NCBI GenBank assembly: GCA_023386765.1
Contig: JAEWJD010000082.1
Coordinates: 1 to 24,992, forward strand
Reading direction: 5' to 3'
Source: Pseudomonadota bacterium
GTDB taxonomy: Bacteria > Pseudomonadota > Gammaproteobacteria > Burkholderiales > Burkholderiaceae_B
Length of the DNA stretch: 24,992 nucleotides
Each line of letters starts with the position of its first letter. Position 1 is the stretch's first letter. Made by a program: the position numbers and the translations under genes. A model generated the notes under the pieces. It saw only the letters and a list, made by a program, of their open reading frames with translations. It was not told the DNA's origin and did not search any database. Positions 1-7,702 of the stretch are shown here, piece by piece.

Positions 1-3000
1 ACCTTCCTGTTGCGCGCGAACTTCCTGGCCAAGCTCACGCCGCAGGCTTCGGGCTATGCCGAGCAGGTGCAGCGCGTGAATTACGATCGCAGCCTGACGG
101 GCGGCATGCGGATCAACGCCGTCGATGGCGGTAACCGCTTCTTCATCGATGACACGGGCACGCATGTGACCATCGATGGCGGCGCAGGCAGCGATCCGTC
201 CAAGCGGAACGAGTACCAGGTCGGGCAGCTGTTCGCACAGGATCGCCGCTTCCCCAACGTAGCGCTGGGTGACGAGATCGACACGATCCGCACCACGCAG
301 GGCTATCTGTCACGTGGCAACAGCTTCGATCTTGCCATCTACGGCGCGGAAAACAGCAGCAACGTGTTCCGGGTCTACAGCAACGCGGCGCCGCTCGCAC
401 TCTATGGCGGCAAGCGCGATGACGAGTTCCTGGTGTTTGCGTTCCAGACGCACGAGGCGCAGCCTGATGGCACGCCGGGCTACGTGTTGAACGGGCCGCT
501 TTCGATGGATGGCGGCGGCGGGGCCAACACCTTCACCATGCTGGGCTCGGAAGGCGATGACGCCTTTGTCCTGACCCAGGAAGGCATTCGCGGTGCCGGG
601 CTCAACACCCTGTACGAGAATATGCAGAAGGTGAATCTGGATGCCCGCGAAGGCAACGACCACATCTATGTGCTGTCCACCCGCAGCAATGTCATCACGA
701 CCCTGATCGGCGGTGGCGGCAGCAACACCTTTGACCTGTCCGGCGATGTGGCAGACAACACCATCGTCACGGGCCGCGAGGGCTCGCGCGATGTGTTCGA
801 TGGCAAGCAGCCGGTGGTGATCACCGCTCAACCGGGCACCCTGCAGGGCGGCAATACAGTGGTTCTGGATGTCAGCCTGGATCCGTCGGTGCTGCCGCGC
901 CCGGGTAGCGGCCAGGCTTATGTGTCGCTGACCAGCGCCATGCTGGCGGCGGCGCTGTATGGTTCCCTGACTCAAGGCACCGGTCTGTCGGCCGCCGACG
1001 ATCTGGCTGCGGCGCTGCAAAGTCTGCAGGGGCGCGGTCTGCTGCTGTCGACCGATGGTGGTCTTACGTGGCATGACAGCGCGGTGCTGGCCTTTGACGC
1101 CATCGGCGGCGGTGGCCAGGCCTGGGATACCAGTCGCCAGGTGCTGGTGAAGCTGGAGGATGGCGCTGGGCTGGGCCTGCCTCCGCTGGACTTGGCCGGG
1201 CGCGATCTGCGCTTGTCGGCCTCGTTGTTCACCACCTTGCCGGGGCTGCAGGACGTCGCCTTGCGTCCCATCGTCGTCTCGGTGGGCGGACAGGCTGCGC
1301 CGGGCGCGGGGGCAGGCCAGGGCGTGACGCCCCGTGTCACGGATCAACCCGTGATCCGGGTGGATGCCGTGACCGGCGTGAGCTATGCCAATTACCCGGA
1401 TCAGCCGCATGACCTGTCTTCGATTCAGGGTGGCCTGCTGATCGAAGGCGGCACGCTGGACACGCCGGATTACGACGCCAGCCTGCGTGCCGGCATCGGC
1501 CTGCCGGGCGAAACCGACGGCGAGCTGGGCCCGCGTGATACCGGTGTGGCGCCGACCGAACCGGCCAACAACCGGATCCGTCTGTTCGATGATGGCACCA
1601 CCACGGGCAAGACCGGCATGCAGGACCAGGCCGAGCAGCTCGATGGCTTGGCACGGCTGTATCACCAGCCGCAGGCCGGCGAGTTTGGCCGCATCACCGG
1701 TCTGGGCATGACGCCGGGCGTCGGTCAGGCGGGCGGACAGGTCACCATGACCACCGCCCAAGGTAGCTTCAGCCATGACCGGGGCGTGGTGTTCCATGGG
1801 ATCCAGTCGGTCAACACCATGCTGGGGCAGGGCGACGATACGTTCACGGTGCGTCATGCGCCGCTGGGCACCGTGACCCTGGTCCAGGGCGGCGGGGGTA
1901 ACAACCGTCTGGTGGCCGAGGGCAGCACGGTGGGCGGCACGCAGCGCCCGGTCCTGCTGTTCGCCTCGACCAGCCAGGATGACCGCTACTACACCGCCAC
2001 CGCTGGCCAACGCCAGGCCGGCCAGGCGCTGGCCTTTGGCCAGGCCGGGCGCAGCGTGCTCGATGCGCGCGGCACCACGGAGGGCGTGATTCTGTATGGC
2101 GGCGCGGGGGATGCCGTGATCTACGGAGGCTCGGGCAATGACTTGATCGCCGGCGGCGGGGGCAGCAATGTCATCCATGCCGGCCAGGGCAACAATATCG
2201 TGTTCGGCAGTGCCGGCATCAACATCGACCTGAGCGCGCCGATGGATATGGCCGCCGGCGCCGGTGCCGATGTCAGTACCCTGCACGCACTGACGCTCGT
2301 ACTCAGTCCCGAGCAGGCTGCCGGCCTGGCGGTGGGCGCCTCGGCCGACCTGCTTCAGGCCGGTGCCAACACCATCACGGCGGGCGACGGCAACAACATT
2401 GTGTTCGCCAACTTCGGCCGTATCGTGACGGTGTCGCCGGTCAACTATCTGCGCAACCGGGGAGATTTCATCGATCCGGCCGGTGCCGATGGTGCCAGCG
2501 TGCGTTATCTGTCCGGGGCCGGCCTGCTGAGCCTGGAGAATCTGCCCCTGCGTGGTACGGGCAGCAATCAGGTGACCGTCGGCAATGGCCGCAACGTGGT
2601 CTTCGGTGGCCTGGGCGACGATATCCTGCACGCCGGCGAAGGCTACAACCTGCTGGCTGGCGACGGCGCGCAGGCGCTGTACGACAGCAGCGGCCATATC
2701 GCCAGCTTTGGCTCCACCGTTCCCTCCGAGGGCGGTGACAACCAGCTCTACAACGCCGGTCATGGGGTCATGCTGGGCGGCCTGGGCAACAACGTGCTGG
2801 AGAGCGGGGCGGGCACCAACGTCATGTTTGGCGCCCATGGGCGAGTGAGCTTCGTGGCGGATCGCTTCAGTGTGATCGAAAGCCTGTTCATCGAGCATGG
2901 TGGCGACACCGTGTTGCTGGCCGGCAGTGGCAGCAACTTCATGCTCGGCGGTCCGGGCCGGTCGATGTTGCGCGGCAATCTCTCCAAGGACGTGATGGTG

Positions 3001-3705
3001 GGCGATTACGCCGCCATTTATCTCGATCCGTGGAGTGGGCGCATCAAGAACCTGATCCGTTTCGGCATGGGAGGCAATACGCCCGACCTGATCGCACGCA
3101 CGATGGAGCTGCTCTATAGCCGCTCGGCCACCCTGGGCCAGTTGCCGCATCCGGTGTTCGAGCGCGAGTCGGTCACGCGGGTGGTGCTGGCCAGTTCGCC
3201 GGTGGCGGTGAGCCTGGCGGCCACGCGACCGGACATCGTCTTGGCCCGCGACGGCCAGGCGCTTTCCGATTATGCTGCCGGCACGGACGATCCGTTGGCG
3301 ATGGCGGCAGGTCTGGATGCGGCGGCCAGCGGGCAATCGCAGGCTGCACCGGTGGCTGAGCAGGCCGAGCCGGCAATCCCGGCGCAGGACCTCCAGGATG
3401 AGCCGGGTGTGCCGGCGCAAGCGCAGCCGCAAGCCGATGGTCAGGCGGACGCTCCGGCCGATGCCGCGGCGTCTGGTGAAGCGCAGGCGCCGCAGGCCGC
3501 CGGCCCGTCCAGCGACCGTCTGGCCCAGGCGGCTGGTGTCGGCGTGCTGGGTCTGTCGGCTGCCCTGGGGGCAGGCGGATCGGTGGTGTTCAATGCGCGT
3601 ACCCAGAGCTGGGAGCCGCGCAGCCGTCGCAAATCGGGTCTGCGCATGACGCGCCAGCAGGACGAGCAACAAGGAGAGGCTGCGGCCGTCAGTGAGGATG
3701 AATGA
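1..3705 (+). CDS. C-terminal part of a giant RTX-like repeat protein (5' end outside window)
   Basis: The frame is open from base 1, so only the last 1234 codons are visible and the true start lies upstream. The visible part has many glycine/aspartate/asparagine-rich segments of the RTX beta-roll type, densest at codons 698-1005 (for example GGSGNDLIAGG and GGLGDDILHAGEG), with earlier ones near codons 170-190, 235-245 and 605-645. RTX repeats normally bind calcium in secreted or surface proteins. Codons about 1100-1175 are an Ala/Gln/Pro-rich linker. They are followed by a short hydrophobic stretch (about 1178-1198), an arginine-rich segment and an acidic tail. The stop overlaps the next gene. 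The following genes encode adaptor and SecA-like proteins, so this is the probable export cargo. Similar giant proteins often carry an N-terminal LEPR-XLL motif, which cannot be checked here. Adhesin, S-layer-like or matrix protein are all possible; the function is unknown. Confidence 0.85.
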   Translation, partial: TFLLRANFLAKLTPQASGYAEQVQRVNYDRSLTGGMRINAVDGGNRFFIDDTGTHVTIDGGAGSDPSKRNEYQVGQLFAQDRRFPNVALGDEIDTIRTTQGYLSRGNSFDLAIYGAENSSNVFRVYSNAAPLALYGGKRDDEFLVFAFQTHEAQPDGTPGYVLNGPLSMDGGGGANTFTMLGSEGDDAFVLTQEGIRGAGLNTLYENMQKVNLDAREGNDHIYVLSTRSNVITTLIGGGGSNTFDLSGDVADNTIVTGREGSRDVFDGKQPVVITAQPGTLQGGNTVVLDVSLDPSVLPRPGSGQAYVSLTSAMLAAALYGSLTQGTGLSAADDLAAALQSLQGRGLLLSTDGGLTWHDSAVLAFDAIGGGGQAWDTSRQVLVKLEDGAGLGLPPLDLAGRDLRLSASLFTTLPGLQDVALRPIVVSVGGQAAPGAGAGQGVTPRVTDQPVIRVDAVTGVSYANYPDQPHDLSSIQGGLLIEGGTLDTPDYDASLRAGIGLPGETDGELGPRDTGVAPTEPANNRIRLFDDGTTTGKTGMQDQAEQLDGLARLYHQPQAGEFGRITGLGMTPGVGQAGGQVTMTTAQGSFSHDRGVVFHGIQSVNTMLGQGDDTFTVRHAPLGTVTLVQGGGGNNRLVAEGSTVGGTQRPVLLFASTSQDDRYYTATAGQRQAGQALAFGQAGRSVLDARGTTEGVILYGGAGDAVIYGGSGNDLIAGGGGSNVIHAGQGNNIVFGSAGINIDLSAPMDMAAGAGADVSTLHALTLVLSPEQAAGLAVGASADLLQAGANTITAGDGNNIVFANFGRIVTVSPVNYLRNRGDFIDPAGADGASVRYLSGAGLLSLENLPLRGTGSNQVTVGNGRNVVFGGLGDDILHAGEGYNLLAGDGAQALYDSSGHIASFGSTVPSEGGDNQLYNAGHGVMLGGLGNNVLESGAGTNVMFGAHGRVSFVADRFSVIESLFIEHGGDTVLLAGSGSNFMLGGPGRSMLRGNLSKDVMVGDYAAIYLDPWSGRIKNLIRFGMGGNTPDLIARTMELLYSRSATLGQLPHPVFERESVTRVVLASSPVAVSLAATRPDIVLARDGQALSDYAAGTDDPLAMAAGLDAAASGQSQAAPVAEQAEPAIPAQDLQDEPGVPAQAQPQADGQADAPADAAASGEAQAPQAAGPSSDRLAQAAGVGVLGLSAALGAGGSVVFNARTQSWEPRSRRKSGLRMTRQQDEQQGEAAAVSEDE
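2092..3030 (+). repeat. RTX-type glycine-rich beta-roll repeat region inside the giant protein
   Basis: The translated sequence shows repeated GGxGxD/N-like nonapeptide units in four clusters: about 2092-2220, 2578-2670, 2758-2850 and 2890-3020. Many units have asparagine where the classical calcium-ligating aspartate sits (GQGNNIVFG, GNGRNVVFG, GLGNNVLESG, GAGTNVMFG). The units are degenerate and separated by 40-90 residue insertions, so this is not a clean tandem DNA repeat. A parallel beta-roll or beta-helix fold is the natural reading. Confidence 0.7.
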
Positions 3706-5521
3706 TCCGGTAGTTGCCGCGCCGATCAAGCGCGCGGAGTTGGTCTGGTGGTCGGCGCTCTCCACGAGCGCCGATCCCCGGGCGTTTGTTCAGGCCTGGC
3801 TGTCGTTGCAGGCTGCGCAACTCGATGGCGTACGCCATGGGGTGCTGGTGCTTGGCGCACCGGATGCCGGCCCGTTTGAAACCGTGGCGCAGACGCCGCC
3901 AGTGGCGCGCCCGCCGGCGGCGTTGCTGGACGTGGTCGACGAATGCCTGCAGAGCCGGGCGGTGGCCGTCAGCCAGGCGGGGGCTGCCCTGATGGTGGCC
4001 TATCCGCTGGTGCTCGATGAGCGCATCCACGGCGTGGCAGCCTTCGCAATGGCCGCGCAGGCGCCTGAACCCGTGGTCCAGGCCCTGCGCTGGGGGGCTG
4101 CCGTACTGGAGCTGCATTTGCTGCAACAGGAGCGCAGCGACGGGGCTCGCACGGTCGAGCGGCTGATGTATGTCATCAACAGCGTGGCCCGCGCCCTGAA
4201 GGATGGCCGCTTCAAAGATGTGGCATTGACCCTGGCCACCGGTCTGGCGACCCGCCTGGGCTGCGACCGGGTCAGTATCGGGTTTCGCCAGGGCCAGCAT
4301 GCGCAGGTCTGTGCGCTGTCGCACAGCAGCCGTCTGGTGCAGAACATGAATCTGTTGCGGGCCGTGGGCGAGGCCATGGACGAGGCGATCGATCAGAACA
4401 CCACGCTGTGCCTGCCTCAGGATGAGGAGCGCACCATCCAGCTGCAGGCCCATCGGCGGCTGGCGCGCGAGTTCGGCAATCGCCACGTCTTGACGGTGCC
4501 TTTTGCGCCCGAGTCGCAGGCGCGCGGCGCCATCGTGTTCGAGCGTCCGGACGATGAGCCTTTCGACGCAGAGACGATTGCGCTGTGCCAGAACGTGGCC
4601 CTGCTGGCCGGGCGGGTGCTTTATCAGCGCCAGCAGCAGGAGCGGCCCTGGTGGCGCAAAGGGCGGGATGCCCTGTGGCATGAAGCCGCCCGCCTGGTCG
4701 GCCCGCGCCATATCGGGCGCAAGCTGCTGGCGCTGGGCGTGTTGGCCGTGTTGCTGTTCGGGGCGCTGGCGCACGGCACCTACCGGGTCAGCGCCACCGC
4801 GACCGTGCACGGCGTCGTGCAGCGTATCGTGGCCGCTCCCTTTGATGGCTACATTGCCAGCGCATCTCATCGAGCGGGCGAATCGGTCGAACAGGGCCAG
4901 GCCCTGGCGGCCCTGGACACCCGCGAGCTCGAACTGGAGCTGCTGCGTGCCGGCAACCTCGAGGTGCAGTATCGCCGCCAGGCCGAGGAGGCCATGGCGC
5001 GCGGCGACAGCGCGGCGGCAGCCATCGCGCAGGCGCAGGCCCGTCAGGCCATGGCGCAGATCCAGTTCTACCGCGAGCAGATCGAGCGTTCCACCCTGCG
5101 CGCGCCGTTTGCCGGCATGCTGGTCAGCGGCGACCTCAGCCAGCAGTTGGGCGAGGCGGTCAAGCGCGGCCAGGAGCTGTTCAAGCTGTCGCCGCCCCAG
5201 GGCTATCGGCTGTGGCTGGATGTCGAGGATCGCCAGATCGACGAGGTGGCGCTAGGGCAGACCGGCCGCGTCGCGCTGGCCGCCATGCCAGACCGGCAGA
5301 TCCCGTTCACGGTCACGCGTATCGTGCCCCTGGCGCAAGTGCAGGAGGGCAAGACGGTATTCCGGCTGGAGGCCAGTTTGCCGCCGCAGGACAACCTGTT
5401 GCTGCGGCCCGGCATGGAAGGGGTGGGTCGTATTGATATCGGCGAGCGCCGGTATCTGTGGATCTGGACGCACGGTTTCGTGGATTGGCTGCGCCTGAAG
5501 TGGTGGGCCTGGTTCGGCTAG
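3692..5521 (+). CDS. GAF domain / transmembrane / HlyD-type adaptor fusion
   Basis: This is a predicted inner-membrane adaptor of 609 residues. Residues 1-340 are soluble, and about 156-312 look like a GAF domain. One membrane segment lies at about 343-362 (rich in L, A, V and G). A HlyD/membrane-fusion-protein module follows: first lipoyl half at about 376-410 (VAAPFDGYI), a helical hairpin to about 470, second lipoyl half (LRAPFAGMLVSG) to about 500, then a beta-barrel. The protein ends in a tryptophan-rich tail (WIWTH...WWAWFG). The expected topology puts GAF in the cytoplasm and the HlyD part in the periplasm, so it could link ligand sensing to transport. It overlaps the end of the preceding gene by 14 bp, which suggests translational coupling. 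The start is either GTG at 3692 or ATG at 3698; AAGGAGAGG at 3671-3679 is somewhat distant from both. Family assignment is good; the cargo is inferred. Confidence 0.85.
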   Translation: MRMNDPVVAAPIKRAELVWWSALSTSADPRAFVQAWLSLQAAQLDGVRHGVLVLGAPDAGPFETVAQTPPVARPPAALLDVVDECLQSRAVAVSQAGAALMVAYPLVLDERIHGVAAFAMAAQAPEPVVQALRWGAAVLELHLLQQERSDGARTVERLMYVINSVARALKDGRFKDVALTLATGLATRLGCDRVSIGFRQGQHAQVCALSHSSRLVQNMNLLRAVGEAMDEAIDQNTTLCLPQDEERTIQLQAHRRLAREFGNRHVLTVPFAPESQARGAIVFERPDDEPFDAETIALCQNVALLAGRVLYQRQQQERPWWRKGRDALWHEAARLVGPRHIGRKLLALGVLAVLLFGALAHGTYRVSATATVHGVVQRIVAAPFDGYIASASHRAGESVEQGQALAALDTRELELELLRAGNLEVQYRRQAEEAMARGDSAAAAIAQAQARQAMAQIQFYREQIERSTLRAPFAGMLVSGDLSQQLGEAVKRGQELFKLSPPQGYRLWLDVEDRQIDEVALGQTGRVALAAMPDRQIPFTVTRIVPLAQVQEGKTVFRLEASLPPQDNLLLRPGMEGVGRIDIGERRYLWIWTHGFVDWLRLKWWAWFG

Positions 5522-5536
5522 AAGGAGAGACACGCT

Positions 5537-7690
5537 ATGGCCGTAACCGCGCTATACAGCCAATCCTGGCATCGCGTGAGCGAGCTGCGTCCGCGGCTGC
5601 GCTCGCATATCCATATCCACCGCCACATCTATCGCGGCGAGGTCTGGTACGTCATGCAGGATCAGGCCAATGGGGAGTTCCATCGCTACACCCCGGAGGC
5701 CAACCTGCTCATCCGCCTGATGGACGGACGCCGCACAGTGCAGGAAATCTGGGAAACCGCCTGCAGCCAGCTCGATGACGACGCCATGCCCCAGGATGAG
5801 GTGATCCGGCTGTTGTCGCAGCTGCACCGCGCCGATGTGCTGGTCACCGATCGCGCGCCCGATGTGCGCGACCTGGTGCAGCGCCGCCGGCGTCAGCGCA
5901 TCCAGAAAATCAAGCAATACATCGGCAATCCCAGCGCGCTCAAGGTGCCGCTGCTCGACCCGGACCGTGGCCTGACTGCGGCGCTGCCGTATTACCGCTG
6001 GATCTTCAGCTGGGTCGGCGCACTGCTGTGGCTGGCCGTGGTGATCTGGGGCTCGGCGCTGGCTGCCATGCATTGGCAGGACCTGACCCATAACGTCTGG
6101 GACCAGGTGTTCTCGGCCGGCAACGTGCTCGCCATGGCGCTGGTGTATCCGGTGGTCAAGGCCATCCACGAACTGGGCCATGCCGCCGCCCTCAAGGTGC
6201 GGGGCGGCGAAGTGCATGAAATCGGGGTGATGTTCCTGTTGATGGTGCCCATTCCGTATGTCGACGCGACCGCGGCGGCCGGTTTCGCCGACAAGCGCTG
6301 GCGCATGCTGGTGGGCGCTGCCGGCATCCTGGTCGAGCTGTTCCTGGCGGCGGTCGCCATGATCGCCTGGACACAGCTGGAGCCCGGGTTGTGGCGCTCG
6401 CTGGCCTACAACGTCATCATTCTCTGTGGCATTTCGACCCTGTTCATGAACGGCAATCCGCTGTTGCGCTACGACGGCTATTACGTGCTCTCGGATGCCA
6501 TCGAAATCCCCAACCTGGGGCAACGCGCCAACGGCTGGCTGGGGTATCTCTTCAAGCGCTACGTGCTCGGCCTGAGCGCCGTGCAGGCGCCGCGCGCCAG
6601 TCGTGGCGAGCAGTGGTGGTTCGTCGGGTACGCGCTGCTGTCCTTTTTCTACCGGATGTTCATCATGTTCCTGGCGATCTTCCTGATCGCCGGACAGTTT
6701 TTCTTTTTCGGCGCCTTGCTGGCCGTCTGGTCGCTCTGGAACACCATCGTCATGCCGCTCTGGCGCATGGGGCGTCAACTGTTCACCGACCCGCAGATCC
6801 AGGCGCGCCGCAAGCGCTCTTATGCGATCACGGCGTTGTGCATCGTGGGGTTGGTGGGTCTGGTGGGCATGTTGCCCATGCCATCGTCCACCGATACCGA
6901 GGGCGTGGTCTGGGTGCCGCCCAGCGCCCAGGTGCGTGCGCCGGTGGCGGGGTTTGTGCGTGAGCGCCAGGTCGCCGATGATGCCCAGGTGCAAGCCGGG
7001 GATCCGCTGTTGAGCCTGGGCAACGATGAGCTGATCCGGCGCGAGGCCATGCTGGCCGCGCAGGTCGATGAGTATCAGGCGCGCTACGTGCAGGCGCATG
7101 CCCAGAACCCGGTGCAGGCCGCCATCATGCAGCACCAGTGGCAAAGCCTCAGAACCGAACGCCAGGCGATTGCAGAACAGGTCAGCGCCCAGCAGGTGCG
7201 CAGCCCGCAGGCCGGGCGCTATCTCTCGGCCTACCCGGAAGACGAAACCGGCCGCTACGTGCAGCGCGGCGAGTTGCTGGGGTATGTCATGACCGGCGCC
7301 GATACCGTCAGGGTGGTAGTGCCGCAATCCAGTCTTGAGCGTATCCACGATTCGCTGCGCAACGTGCAGGTCCGGTTGGTGCAGGATAGCCGGCAAGCCT
7401 TCAATGCGCGCATTGCACGCGAGGTACCCTCGGCAACCGACGAGTTGCCCAGCCTGGCCCTCAGCCTGCAGGGCGGCGGCACCATCGGGGTCGACCCGCG
7501 CAAGTCGCAGGAGGGGCGCGCCAAGTCATCGGAGAACCTGTTCGTGATGGATCTGGCCCTGCCGCCGGAGGCGCCGCGCGCCTTGCTGGGCGGGCGGGTC
7601 TATGTCAAATTCGAGCATGAGCCCAGGCCCATTGCCCTGCAGGCCTATGACGCAGTGCGGCAACTGGTGTTGCGCCAGCTGCGCATCTGA
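5537..7690 (+). CDS. PqqD-like / M50 site-2-protease-like / HlyD fusion membrane protein
   Basis: This 717-residue protein has three modules. Residues about 40-115 resemble the PqqD/RRE fold, with a segment like EANLLIRLMDGRRTVQEIW. Residues about 150-430 form a multi-spanning M50 peptidase-like unit. Its HExxH zinc motif is HELGH at 211-215, and a downstream NPLLRYDGYY at 307-316 supplies the likely third ligand, Asp313. After a last membrane segment at about 431-447 comes a periplasmic HlyD module with lipoyl halves near 467-495 and 540-600. The start is supported by AAGGAG at 5522-5527, nine bases before the ATG and 15 bp after the previous stop. The zinc residues are intact, so it may cleave a membrane-embedded substrate, possibly the giant protein or its signal. 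M50-HlyD fusions also occur in peptide-export clusters. Function here is inferred from the family and its neighbours. Confidence 0.85.
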   Translation: MAVTALYSQSWHRVSELRPRLRSHIHIHRHIYRGEVWYVMQDQANGEFHRYTPEANLLIRLMDGRRTVQEIWETACSQLDDDAMPQDEVIRLLSQLHRADVLVTDRAPDVRDLVQRRRRQRIQKIKQYIGNPSALKVPLLDPDRGLTAALPYYRWIFSWVGALLWLAVVIWGSALAAMHWQDLTHNVWDQVFSAGNVLAMALVYPVVKAIHELGHAAALKVRGGEVHEIGVMFLLMVPIPYVDATAAAGFADKRWRMLVGAAGILVELFLAAVAMIAWTQLEPGLWRSLAYNVIILCGISTLFMNGNPLLRYDGYYVLSDAIEIPNLGQRANGWLGYLFKRYVLGLSAVQAPRASRGEQWWFVGYALLSFFYRMFIMFLAIFLIAGQFFFFGALLAVWSLWNTIVMPLWRMGRQLFTDPQIQARRKRSYAITALCIVGLVGLVGMLPMPSSTDTEGVVWVPPSAQVRAPVAGFVRERQVADDAQVQAGDPLLSLGNDELIRREAMLAAQVDEYQARYVQAHAQNPVQAAIMQHQWQSLRTERQAIAEQVSAQQVRSPQAGRYLSAYPEDETGRYVQRGELLGYVMTGADTVRVVVPQSSLERIHDSLRNVQVRLVQDSRQAFNARIAREVPSATDELPSLALSLQGGGTIGVDPRKSQEGRAKSSENLFVMDLALPPEAPRALLGGRVYVKFEHEPRPIALQAYDAVRQLVLRQLRI

Positions 7691-7702
7691 GTACCGCCGG
7701 CC

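Noticed and set aside
310..3765. Very long reading frame (1151 codons) on the minus strand opposite the giant protein gene
   Set aside because: It is rich in His, Arg, Gln and Ala without domain-like sequence, as expected antisense to high-GC coding DNA. The plus-strand frame has clear RTX repeats and operon structure.
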